Part shown: piece after piece, positions 22,007-28,217 of the stretch
How the letters are laid out: each line of letters begins with the position of its first letter
Position numbering within the stretch: position 1 is the stretch's first letter
DNA from: a virus
Length of the DNA: 28,217 nt
Direction: 5' to 3' (one strand)
Virus record (IMG/VR): IMGVR_UViG_3300009495_000054
Coordinates: 1-28,217 of that record
Notes under the pieces: model-generated
What the model saw: only the letters and a program-made list of their open reading frames with translations
Told to the model about the DNA's origin: nothing
Database searches by the model: none
Program-made: the position numbers and the translations under genes

Positions 22007-22631
22007 TGATGTAGTCCTTTAAATAAAAATTACGAAGTTTAGTCATATGTTCGGGGTCAATCGCACCGTTGTATAACTTCAATTTGGTCTTGTTCTCATG
22101 TAGACTTATTAAGTCGTCTCTGTCAGTCTCAGTTGCATCTTGTAGGAATGCAAGTAAATTGGGTAACTCGTCAATATGATAGACCATATCATAATCTTGA
22201 GGTAGTCCCATATAGTAGGTTTGAGTATAGAAGTGGTTGTCTCTATACTTACCTTGTTCTAGATCATCAATCACTTGATCTAACTCTAAAGCAATATCGG
22301 GAAGAAACTTACCCATCTTGATATAGTATGCTCGTGAGTCCATGATAAACTCACACGCAGACTTGAACCTATCAATCGGATCACGCCTTACTGCAATACG
22401 ATAAGAACCCTTGCGGAAAGGTATGTCGAACATATCACATTTCTTTGATACGTTTATGATCCTTTCGGTAAGGGGTTCAGCCAAACGATGACCACAGACC
22501 CTTCGGTATGCTTCCTTTAGAGTAGACATTCCATTCTTGGGACACATACGCACATCAATATTATTAGGAAAGTATAGGATATTATCCTCTCGCCCAATCT
22601 CAATACTGCCGTTCATATTCTTAGTAGTCAT
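21969..22631 (-). CDS. Sulfotransferase-family-like protein
   Basis: A 220-residue protein. VRMCPKNGMSTLKEAYR resembles the PAPS 5'-phosphosulfate-binding loop (P-K-x-G-x-S/T), and YRIAVRRDPIDRFKSACEFI the 3'-phosphate-binding motif (R-x-P-x-x-R-x-x-S). These are hallmarks of sulfotransferases and related phage proteins. A C-terminal YINGWCKQDDFI may form a surface segment. It lies between dCMP deaminase and gp62, interrupting the T4 order 44-62. The acceptor is unknown; PAPS-using activity is inferred from motifs. An in-frame start at residue 6 is possible. Confidence 0.65.
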   Translation of the reverse strand: MTTKNMNGSIEIGREDNILYFPNNIDVRMCPKNGMSTLKEAYRRVCGHRLAEPLTERIINVSKKCDMFDIPFRKGSYRIAVRRDPIDRFKSACEFIMDSRAYYIKMGKFLPDIALELDQVIDDLEQGKYRDNHFYTQTYYMGLPQDYDMVYHIDELPNLLAFLQDATETDRDDLISLHENKTKLKLYNGAIDPEHMTKLRNFYLKDYINGWCKQDDFIPF

Positions 22632-23074
22632 AATTGTATCACATTTATACCAGATTTTTGTAGAAATACGATACCATCATCGCATCTCAAATGTTTAGTT
22701 TTATAATATACTTTACTTATACCACTCTGATAGATTAGTTTAGCACAATCTAAACAGGGTGCTGTAGTAGTATATATGGTAGCATTATAGCATGATTCCG
22801 AGGACATTGCAACCTTTGTGATTGCATTAGATTCAGCATGAATTACTGTATCATATGTTACCAGATCATTTTTCTTCTCATCAAAATGTTCGCACTTGTT
22901 GTCCCAACCTGCGGGTTGTCCATTGTAACCAATAGATATAATCCTATGGTCTTTTACAATGACACAACCAACCTTGAGTCTTTGGGCATGAGAAAGATAG
23001 GCATAGTTCATTGCCGTTCTCATGTGTGCGAAATCCCATTTGGTAGGTTTATTCCTCTTTAATGAAAATACCAT
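22628..23074 (-). CDS. cd: dCMP deaminase
   Basis: A 148-residue zinc enzyme that deaminates dCMP to dUMP, which feeds ThyX. Motifs: KVGCVIVKDHRIISIGYNGQP, then HAESNAI (zinc His and catalytic Glu) and TTAPCLDCAKLI (two zinc Cys), ending with KVYYKTKHL. It is shorter than T4 deoxycytidylate deaminase (193 residues) and lacks a long insertion. It overlaps the MazG gene by 26 bases, so its start could be later, but the residues KPTKWDFAHMRTAMNYAYL look like the normal N-terminal helix. Confidence 0.92.
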   Translation of the reverse strand: MVFSLKRNKPTKWDFAHMRTAMNYAYLSHAQRLKVGCVIVKDHRIISIGYNGQPAGWDNKCEHFDEKKNDLVTYDTVIHAESNAITKVAMSSESCYNATIYTTTAPCLDCAKLIYQSGISKVYYKTKHLRCDDGIVFLQKSGINVIQL

Positions 23075-23372
23075 CTACCATTTTTCCTTTACGATCTTTA
23101 ATATCAGCATAGGCAACTGCGAGGCAATGTGCCAGAGGTAACCCATTACGTTTAGCAATGTTAATTAACACCACCATGATGTCACCGATATCATCTGCCA
23201 CGTCACGTTCTTTACATACGTTATCAGATAACTCACCGACTTCTTGGATCAACTTACATACTTGATCTTTATCAGTAGCACCCTCTATCAAGTTACGATC
23301 TTGGTGCCATTGCTCAACCTTACTAATCAGTTCTTCTAAAGCAGATGATGGAAACATATCTGTCTGTCTCAT
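23049..23372 (-). CDS. mazG: MazG-like nucleotide pyrophosphohydrolase
   Basis: A 107-residue all-alpha NTP-PPase. KLIQEVGELSDNVCKER and VADDIGDIMVVLINIAKRNG are the metal-binding E-x-x-E and E/D-x-x-D helices. A family-typical IKDRKGKMVDGIFIKE closes the protein. Phage MazG proteins hydrolyse nucleotides such as dGTP or (p)ppGpp-like compounds; the substrate here is not known. The ATG overlaps the gp44 stop (TAATG), giving coupled translation directly downstream of the clamp loader. Confidence 0.87.
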   Translation of the reverse strand: MRQTDMFPSSALEELISKVEQWHQDRNLIEGATDKDQVCKLIQEVGELSDNVCKERDVADDIGDIMVVLINIAKRNGLPLAHCLAVAYADIKDRKGKMVDGIFIKEE

Positions 23373-24310
23373 TATTTAATCTCCACGTTTGCCATGATCT
23401 CAGTCATACAGGCAACTAAGTTAAGTTCGTGATCTGCCACGAACGCATTTTTGTATTGATAGTCTGCGAGAATCAACACAAGTTGGGGAATACTGGCGGG
23501 TGCCACGTATTCATACATGCCATCATAGATGCCACGAAATATTGATGCGGGTTCCATGTCCATATTCTCTACTACCCATCCACGCATCTTCTTAAAATCT
23601 TTGATCTTTAATGATCGGAAAAGGGCACTATAGTTATCATTTATATCACTTATGATACATCTAAGATTCAATGTACCACCAATAGAATGACGTTGCAACT
23701 CATTAAGTACACGTCTCCAGTCGGGAGCATGTTTCATAATCAACTGTGCAAGAGTATCTTTATTATACTCGACACCCTCACCCTTCAGTATCTCATCCGC
23801 ACGGGTCATGAACTGTCCACACAATCCTGCCATAACTTTCTTAGAGAAGTTAAACTCGTAATTAGAACAACGAGAGTGTAGGGGTTCGATCACTTTGTTC
23901 TTGAAGTTACATGTCAGAATAAACCGACAGTTCTTACTGAACTCTTCGATGAAACCACGCAGTGCGGGTTGAGTTGATTGGGGATTAAGGTAGTCTGCTT
24001 CGTCAAGGATTACGACCTTATAACCGCCAGAGAGGGAGACGGACGAAGCAAACTGTTTGATCTTGCCACGGAGAGTATCAATGTTACCCTCTTCAGAACC
24101 GTTGATGACTATATAGTCAAGACCCAGTTGTTCGCACATGGCACGTGCGATTGTAGTTTTACCAGTACCTGCGGTACCAGAGAGTAGCATGTTCGGTAAC
24201 TCTTTACCGTCAACTACTGCTTGAAATGTGTTCTTGAGATTATCGGGTAGGATAGTCTCGGATATTTTTTGGGGACGATACTTTTCGACCCAGAGAAATT
24301 CATCTCGCAT
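23372..24310 (-). CDS. 44: Clamp loader large subunit gp44
   Basis: A 312-residue AAA+ ATPase. Walker A GTAGTGKTTIARAM (around residue 45), Walker B VVILDEADYL, sensor 1 FILTCNF and the Ser-Arg-Cys finger HSRCSNYEF are all intact. DFLWVEKYRPQKI is the usual N-terminus. It loads the sliding clamp with gp62. A GGAG box lies eight bases before the ATG, after a leader of about 30 bases. Its sigma70 promoter (24349-24377) lies in the end of panD and carries a 9-bp inverted repeat. Length matches T4 gp44 (319 residues). Confidence 0.96.
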   Translation of the reverse strand: MRDEFLWVEKYRPQKISETILPDNLKNTFQAVVDGKELPNMLLSGTAGTGKTTIARAMCEQLGLDYIVINGSEEGNIDTLRGKIKQFASSVSLSGGYKVVILDEADYLNPQSTQPALRGFIEEFSKNCRFILTCNFKNKVIEPLHSRCSNYEFNFSKKVMAGLCGQFMTRADEILKGEGVEYNKDTLAQLIMKHAPDWRRVLNELQRHSIGGTLNLRCIISDINDNYSALFRSLKIKDFKKMRGWVVENMDMEPASIFRGIYDGMYEYVAPASIPQLVLILADYQYKNAFVADHELNLVACMTEIMANVEIK

Positions 24311-24332
24311 AGATACTCCATAATTAAAAAGT

Positions 24333-24367
24333 GTTTCTTATACTATACATTGTACAGCATAAGAAAC
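24333..24367. repeat. 9-bp inverted repeat centred on the gp44 -10 box
   Basis: GTTTCTTAT (24333-24341) and ATAAGAAAC (24359-24367) are perfect arms with a 17-base centre that contains the -10 box (24349-24354). The transcription start should fall near 24342, so only one arm would be in RNA. It is therefore more likely a DNA operator than an RNA hairpin. Confidence 0.7.
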
Positions 24368-24377
24368 GTTTTGTCAA
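24349..24377 (-). promoter_or_regulatory. Sigma70 promoter for gp44
   Basis: Minus strand: TTGACA at 24377-24372, a 17-base spacer, TACAAT at 24354-24349. The TGA at 24376-24374 is the panD stop codon. The promoter overlaps a 9-bp inverted repeat. Confidence 0.88.
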
Positions 24378-24748
24378 TGTGTTTGTGTAGGTATTGTGTT
24401 ACCAATACGACAGATAGTATTATCTGCTGTTACATACACCAGTTTAGGCATTACTACCCAATCGTCTGGTATATTTTCATATACACAGATGATGAGGTTA
24501 TCACCTACCTCTGCCTTTCTTGCACCTGCTCCATTGACGGAGATGATGCCAGAATCTTCTTCTGCGAGAATGGCATAGGTTTCCCACCGTTCACCGTTAG
24601 TGACATTGTATACAAAAATATGTTCATACTCTTTTATACCTGCCGCTTTTAGTAGACCAATATCAATAGCAATGCTACCATCATAATCTAACTCAGTTCG
24701 GGTTACGGAAACCCCGTGCAATTTTCCTGTCAGAAATTGCTTACTCAC
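24374..24748 (-). CDS. panD: Aspartate 1-decarboxylase PanD (auxiliary metabolic gene)
   Basis: A 124-residue pyruvoyl enzyme that converts aspartate to beta-alanine, the precursor of pantothenate and CoA. The match to E. coli PanD (126 residues) is clear: LTGKLHGVSVTRTELDYDGS, AIDIGLLKAAGI, VYNVTNGERWETYAI, ISVNGAGARKAEVGDNLII, MPKLVYV. The GTG at 24748 is the best start, because it places the self-cleavage site exactly at Gly24-Ser25, as in E. coli, and lies two bases after the upstream stop. Tyr58-like VTNGERWETYA and Thr57-type residues are kept. It lies in the gp45-to-gp44 interval, so it is probably expressed early with the clamp. No ribosome box is obvious, and coupling to the previous gene is likely. 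Confidence 0.92.
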   Translation of the reverse strand: MSKQFLTGKLHGVSVTRTELDYDGSIAIDIGLLKAAGIKEYEHIFVYNVTNGERWETYAILAEEDSGIISVNGAGARKAEVGDNLIICVYENIPDDWVVMPKLVYVTADNTICRIGNTIPTQTH

Positions 24749-24750
24749 AA

Positions 24751-24975
24751 CTATTGCTGATCGTTTTGTAACTGCTCCACGAGTTGAATACACTCGATAG
24801 ATTGGTCACGCAACTGCCCAATAGTAGAAAGTTCTTCTCCTTTAAAACCACCACGTTGTACAACTGTATCAATTACTGCTACAGTAGAACGTGCTACACG
24901 GTTTGCGAGATCCTGCAACACTGCCAGACGTTCGTCTACCTGTGGTGCTTCTGTTTTTGCTTCTTGTTTTGCCAT
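24751..24975 (-). CDS. Unknown 74-residue protein after gp45
   Basis: A short helical protein starting MAKQEAKTEAPQVDERLAVL, with a GGAG box and an ATG one base after the gp45 stop. Long heptad-like helices (LQDLANRVARSTVAVIDTVV, IGQLRDQSIECIQLVEQLQ) suggest a coiled-coil or helical bundle. No family recognised. Location directly after the clamp, where T4 has the RNA polymerase-binding protein RpbA before gp45, raises but does not show a role in clamp-dependent transcription. Confidence 0.6.
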   Translation of the reverse strand: MAKQEAKTEAPQVDERLAVLQDLANRVARSTVAVIDTVVQRGGFKGEELSTIGQLRDQSIECIQLVEQLQNDQQ

Positions 24976-24976
24976 G

Positions 24977-25660
24977 TTATTCTCCATAAGTTGATGCTTC
25001 AAGTGCGATAAAATATTCAATAGACGATTGCTTACTTGCAAAGTGTGAGATCCTCTTAGAAGATACCCCCACCATGAAGTCTTCATTGACTATCTTTAGG
25101 TTGTTAACGTTTATTACAAAGTTGAAATCAACTCCTTCATCATAAACTCCTTCTACAAAAGTGAAGAAACTATTAGACGTTGCATCGTCTTTGTCAATTA
25201 CAGTTAACTTGACAGATCCACCACTCTTACCGTTTGGGGTAATCGAAATAAGATCATGACCAAGGACTGCACTTGCACGTTTCAATCTACTTAGTGTATC
25301 AGTATCTAAGGTAAACTGCACTTCTGGTTCTGGCATGATAACATCCTTTGTAGGGGACGATAACATATCGATGTCAGAGAAGAAGTACTTATTACCACGT
25401 AAACCCGTGGAATCAGAGATCACCACGTGCTTGTCTTCGAACTTCAGAGATGGGTTGTCTACCAATCCCATGATGTTCAAAAATTCATGTAAGTCATAAA
25501 TACCAAACTCATTGGGTATAGACTCATCCAGTGATGCTTTCGCAAGGATGTTCTTTGCCATTGAGATGGTCTTCAGTTCGTTGCCTTCACGGAACACAAT
25601 ATTACTATTAATGTTTGCAAAGTTTTTTAGTACTCCAAGAGTACGATCAGATAATTCCAT
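24977..25660 (-). CDS. 45: Sliding clamp gp45
   Basis: A 227-residue trimeric clamp, matching T4 gp45 (228 residues). The N-terminal LSDRTLGVLKNFANINSNIV and the loop-rich IYDLHEFLNIMGLVDNPSL are typical, with C-terminal FNFVINVNNLKIVNEDF and YFIALEAS. It holds gp43 on DNA and, in T4, activates late transcription by contacting gp33 and gp55. The TATAAATA boxes in this window suit that dual role. A sigma70 promoter (25695-25723) precedes it, with a GAGAG ribosome box. Confidence 0.95.
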   Translation of the reverse strand: MELSDRTLGVLKNFANINSNIVFREGNELKTISMAKNILAKASLDESIPNEFGIYDLHEFLNIMGLVDNPSLKFEDKHVVISDSTGLRGNKYFFSDIDMLSSPTKDVIMPEPEVQFTLDTDTLSRLKRASAVLGHDLISITPNGKSGGSVKLTVIDKDDATSNSFFTFVEGVYDEGVDFNFVINVNNLKIVNEDFMVGVSSKRISHFASKQSSIEYFIALEASTYGE

Positions 25661-25694
25661 AATAAATCTCTCTAGTTTTAGTTAATATACGGTC

Positions 25695-25723
25695 ATTGTA
25701 ACACAAAGGAATCGACATGTCAA
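25695..25723 (-). promoter_or_regulatory. Sigma70 promoter for gp45
   Basis: Minus strand: TTGACA at 25723-25718, a 17-base spacer, TACAAT at 25700-25695, in the 66-base gap after gp46. It drives gp45, the small unknown gene and panD. Confidence 0.88.
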
Positions 25724-25726
25724 CCC

Positions 25727-27448
25727 CTATGCTACTTTTAATTTGGAGAAGTTTTTCTCCTTCACAAATTCTAACTTGCGTTGGAACTGTGCGTCTTCCA
25801 ATTCTGCTTTGTGTGAGATAACAAACACGTTGGTCTCTTCTCCCAAACTATACAGGATCTTCATTAGATTGTCAACCCCATCATCATCCAGAGATGAATC
25901 AAAAGTTTCATCAAGTATGAGTAAGTTGGTTGCCACACTATTCTTCATCTTAGCAATCTGTCTCCACGTAAATAGTAGGGACAAATCGATACGTTGTTTC
26001 TCACCTTCAGAGAAAGAATCATAAGAGAAGTTGTCACGGAAACGTGAACGTATGGTCTCTTGGAAACTCTCATCCAGATCAAAGTGGACGAAGAAATCTA
26101 ATATCTGTAAGTACTGGTTAGTCAACTGATTGATGACAGGTATGTACTGTTTAATAATTTTGGTCTTGATACCAGTATCACGTAGCAACTCACTTGCCAC
26201 TTGATTGTATGAGTACTGCTCATTAAGTTTGTACTTGGCATCTTGTGTCGTGTGCAGTTCATTGGACAACGTTTCGAGACTATCGTTTGCTTGTTTAAGA
26301 TCACCAGTGTTATCTGATAGACCGTCAATCTCTTTACGTATTCTATCTACCTGCTTGTATGTGCGGGTGATAGTGCTGTTGTTATTGTTAACCTCGTTCT
26401 GCCAGTTACGTATTGCTTCTGCCATTGCAGTCAGTGATTCTTGTATTGATTCATACTCATCATTCTTGACCTTTGCTTTGGACATAGCATCGTTAAGATC
26501 TTTGGCACGTGCTTTTGCTTTTGCCACTTTATCTTTACGAATAGTCTCATCTATATCTTGGTCACATGACGGACACGTCTCGTTCTCTTCGAAGAACTTT
26601 GCCTCCTTAACTACAACCTTTGCCTGTGCTTTAAAGGTAGATAGGTATTCGTTTAGATCCTTTGACTTCTTACTTAGATCTGTAATCTGTTTAGTCAATG
26701 GTGGTTCTTTGGATGTAATATCATCAGATAGTTTTGTATTACGTGCTTGTAAAGTCTCCACCTCTGCCTGTAGTACTTCTATCTCTGTCTCTTTGTCCTT
26801 ACGGTATGTTGCATTGACGGCAGATAAATCACGAAGATACTTCTTCTGTGAGTTAATCTTAGTCTTGACCAGTTCTATCTGGTGACTGTTGGATTGCATT
26901 TCACCCTTGAGTATTGACATCTTCTCCTTTAGGATGCCGTTCATCTTAGAGAATATATTGATGTCGAGTAGATCCTCAATCACCTCACGTCTTGCACCCC
27001 CAGATAACTGCATGAAAGGAACGAATGAACTTGATCCCAAAACAACAATCTGGTGAAACGATTTGTGAGTCAACTTGAGTATGTTCTTCTCAAGCATCTG
27101 CTGATACTCTTTGGCATGGGATGCTTGGTTCATCATGTTGCCACCAACCCATATCTCAAACTTGTTAGGTTTAATCCCACGTACAATCTTATACTCTTGC
27201 TTACCAATAGCAAACTCTACTTCTACTTCTGTGCCTTTGGCATTGATTGTATTGACCAACTGTGGTTTAGAGATCTTACGGTGTGGTTTGCCAAATAGAG
27301 CAAACGACAGTGCGTCCAACATAGTGGACTTACCTGCACCGTTTTGACCTACAACCAGAGTGGTTGGAGATGCGTCAAAATCTATGTTGGTAAATGCATT
27401 ACCAGACGATAGAAAGTTTTTGTATCTAAGTTTCTGAAATTTTATCAT
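25727..27448 (-). CDS. 46: Recombination nuclease subunit gp46 (Rad50/SbcC-like)
   Basis: A 573-residue SMC-type ATPase. Walker A VVGQNGAGKSTMLDALSF (residues 33-50), a long coiled coil, the zinc hook CPSCDQD at 292-298, then the ABC signature FSEGEKQRIDLSLLF and Walker B LLILDETFDSSLD. It pairs with gp47 to resect DNA ends for UvsX-driven replication. Length is close to T4 gp46 (560). The ATG at 27448 lies six bases after TATAAT and encodes the standard N-terminus MIKFQKLRYKNFLS, so no later start is plausible and the mRNA is probably leaderless. Confidence 0.96.
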   Translation of the reverse strand: MIKFQKLRYKNFLSSGNAFTNIDFDASPTTLVVGQNGAGKSTMLDALSFALFGKPHRKISKPQLVNTINAKGTEVEVEFAIGKQEYKIVRGIKPNKFEIWVGGNMMNQASHAKEYQQMLEKNILKLTHKSFHQIVVLGSSSFVPFMQLSGGARREVIEDLLDINIFSKMNGILKEKMSILKGEMQSNSHQIELVKTKINSQKKYLRDLSAVNATYRKDKETEIEVLQAEVETLQARNTKLSDDITSKEPPLTKQITDLSKKSKDLNEYLSTFKAQAKVVVKEAKFFEENETCPSCDQDIDETIRKDKVAKAKARAKDLNDAMSKAKVKNDEYESIQESLTAMAEAIRNWQNEVNNNNSTITRTYKQVDRIRKEIDGLSDNTGDLKQANDSLETLSNELHTTQDAKYKLNEQYSYNQVASELLRDTGIKTKIIKQYIPVINQLTNQYLQILDFFVHFDLDESFQETIRSRFRDNFSYDSFSEGEKQRIDLSLLFTWRQIAKMKNSVATNLLILDETFDSSLDDDGVDNLMKILYSLGEETNVFVISHKAELEDAQFQRKLEFVKEKNFSKLKVA

Positions 27449-27454
27449 ATGCCT

Positions 27455-27483
27455 ATTATACTATACTAATTAGTATTTGTCAA
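27455..27483 (-). promoter_or_regulatory. Sigma70 promoter for gp46, probably leaderless
   Basis: Minus strand: TTGACA at 27483-27478, a 17-base spacer, TATAAT at 27460-27455, then AGGCAT and the ATG at 27448. The -35 lies in the last codons of the upstream gene. Confidence 0.9.
27463..27476. repeat. 14-bp perfect palindrome in the gp46 promoter spacer
   Basis: ATACTAATTAGTAT is a perfect palindrome that fills the spacer between the -35 and -10 boxes of the gp46 promoter. Its position suits a repressor operator, though AT-rich palindromes also arise by chance. Confidence 0.65.
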
Positions 27484-27996
27484 GTCCTTTATTTCCCAGT
27501 CCTGTTTTATGTCTTTTCGATATATCTTAGAGAACACATTAAATGGTATGTCCATATATCCGTTTGCTCTTTGGGTCATCGATCCATGAAAGTTCATATT
27601 ACATGCTACGTAAATAGTCCCGTCATGCATTCTACTATCAACAGATGTACAGATGTAGTCTGCTCCAGTCATCTTCATGGTACGGGACACAAACCACGAA
27701 GTGATGTTATACTCTTCACTGTCTACGGCAAGTCTTGATAACTCATAGTAATTAGAATAGTCGGAATCTTTGCATCCATAGTAAAACCTACACCATTCTT
27801 CACCACACCTTTTTTGACAATAAGATGTATATTGTACAGCACCAATCAGATCATCACCATTAAACAACCCATAGTATTTGTAATCACGTATAACAGCATC
27901 ATGCTCATCATATATTTTTCCAAGGTAATGGTGTTCTTCTATAATAGACTTTGCCATCCCCTTACTAATTGGACGTACATCAAAGTTAGACTTCAC
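27466..27996 (-). CDS. Mom/GNAT-like protein
   Basis: A 176-residue protein starting with GTG at 27996 (overlapping the gp47 stop as GTGA). SIIEEHHYLGK, YYGLFNGDDLIGAVQYTSY, YYELSRLAVDSEEYNITSWF and VSRTMKMTGADYICTSVD follow the pattern of Mom-type and related GNAT-fold phage proteins: the HHYLG, GLF-x-G-x-LIG and ELSRL-x-x blocks. Mu Mom modifies adenine in phage DNA to block restriction; other relatives have no known role. It is unclear whether this copy modifies DNA, RNA or protein. It lies between gp47 and gp46 in the recombination operon, where T4 has small unknown genes. Confidence 0.55.
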   Translation of the reverse strand: MKSNFDVRPISKGMAKSIIEEHHYLGKIYDEHDAVIRDYKYYGLFNGDDLIGAVQYTSYCQKRCGEEWCRFYYGCKDSDYSNYYELSRLAVDSEEYNITSWFVSRTMKMTGADYICTSVDSRMHDGTIYVACNMNFHGSMTQRANGYMDIPFNVFSKIYRKDIKQDWEIKDLTNTN

Positions 27997-28217
27997 ATGA
28001 TTTCCATATTCTGTGCTTCGGTCATGAGTGTAGATATTTCTAACTTGATTCGATCTTTATCAAGGTCTGTGCTTACTGCGTCAACATATTCATTTACAAG
28101 TGTAGCAGTATCGTCAACCTGTAGGTTGTCACTCACATTCTCACCAAGGAAGTCTTTGAAGTCTTCGGCAATCTTTAGTTCGTGGATCTTCTGATCCTGT
28201 ACACGACCTACAAACTT
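27993..28217 (-). CDS. 47: Recombination nuclease subunit gp47 (Mre11/SbcD-like), C-terminal part
   Basis: The last 74 codons of a gene running off the window's right end. The visible part starts KFVGRVQDQKIHELKIAED and ends in an acidic helical segment (TLVNEYVDAVSTDLDKD, then STLMTEAQNMEIM), which fits the C-terminal helices of T4-type gp47. The call rests mainly on position: gp47 stands just before gp46 in T4 and here. The nuclease motifs are outside the window. The stop overlaps the GTG of the next gene. Confidence 0.7.
   Translation of the reverse strand, partial: KFVGRVQDQKIHELKIAEDFKDFLGENVSDNLQVDDTATLVNEYVDAVSTDLDKDRIKLEISTLMTEAQNMEIM

Noticed and set aside
24749-24793. Longer GTG start for PanD
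   Set aside because: It would add 15 residues overlapping the upstream gene. The GTG at 24748 places the cleavage site at Gly24-Ser25 exactly as in E. coli PanD.
25714-25721. GACATGTC palindrome at the gp45 -35 box
   Set aside because: Only 8 bp, and partly dictated by the -35 sequence itself. Too short to call an operator.
25847-25875. TTGACA, 17 bases, TATAGT on the minus strand
   Set aside because: It is inside the conserved 3' part of gp46 and the intergenic promoter at 25695-25723 already serves gp45. It may be a secondary start but there is no independent support.
26205-26885. Long open frame on the plus strand opposite gp46 (226 codons)
   Set aside because: It mirrors the coiled-coil coding region of gp46. 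The product is Ser/Leu/Cys-rich without domains, and there is no ribosome site. It is a shadow of the real gene.
1-28217. tRNA genes, CRISPR arrays, insertion sequences or integration sites
   Set aside because: No cloverleaf, regular spaced repeats, transposase or integrase gene was seen. All gaps are short and mostly hold promoters.

Overview
The window looks like part of the genome of a T4-like tailed phage, probably marine, infecting a Gram-negative bacterium. Every supported gene lies on the minus strand, so transcription runs from position 28217 towards 1. The T4 replication and recombination core is nearly complete and close to T4 order: gp47 (3' end only), gp46, sliding clamp gp45, clamp loader gp44 and gp62, RegA, DNA polymerase gp43, endonuclease VII, UvsX and helicase gp41. 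A DsbA-like protein, ThyX, dCMP deaminase, MazG and a small heat-shock protein are also present, a mix typical of marine T4-like phages. The host cannot be named from this window. The marine assignment is inference from gene content.

Region 28217-19000 is the replication half. It carries gp47, a Mom/GNAT-like protein, gp46, gp45, a small unknown protein, a phage aspartate decarboxylase (PanD), gp44, MazG, dCMP deaminase, a sulfotransferase-like protein, gp62, RegA, a small membrane protein, a cupin/JmjC-like protein, Hsp20, a 37-residue membrane peptide between two hairpins, and a glycosyltransferase-like protein. Region 19000-8700 holds a DNA methyltransferase, gp43, an HNH-type protein, endonuclease VII, an archaeo-eukaryotic-primase-like protein, a two-gene UDP-sugar pathway (UDP-glucose to UDP-glucuronate to UDP-galacturonate), UvsX, an unknown protein in the gp40 position, and gp41. 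Region 8700-3950 is a run of small overlapping genes: ThyX, an AbrB-like protein, an Sm-like protein, a 2OG oxygenase-like protein, DsbA, a DUF3310-like protein and two SGNH-like paralogues.

Region 3926-1 is the most unusual part. Behind an exact T4-type late promoter lie two small holin-like membrane proteins, then clear homologues of the curli secretion proteins CsgF and CsgG, a curlin-like repeat protein, a secreted FecR-domain protein, and the start of a second curlin-like protein that runs off the window. This looks like a phage-encoded, late-expressed amyloid or curli-type export system with its own pore, pore cap and substrates.

Transcription signals are readable. Seven near-perfect sigma70 promoters (TTGACA, 17-bp spacer, TATAAT or TACAAT) stand before gp46, gp45, gp44, the methyltransferase, gp43, the primase-like gene and uvsX. 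Three of these place the -10 box only 6-7 bases before the start codon, which predicts leaderless mRNAs. In three, the stop codon of the preceding gene is the TGA inside TTGACA. Two carry strong inverted repeats that could be operators. T4-type late promoters (TATAAATA) precede hsp20 and the curli-like module, giving an early replication versus late chaperone and export logic. No stretch longer than 300 bases lacks a gene. I saw no tRNA, CRISPR array or insertion sequence.
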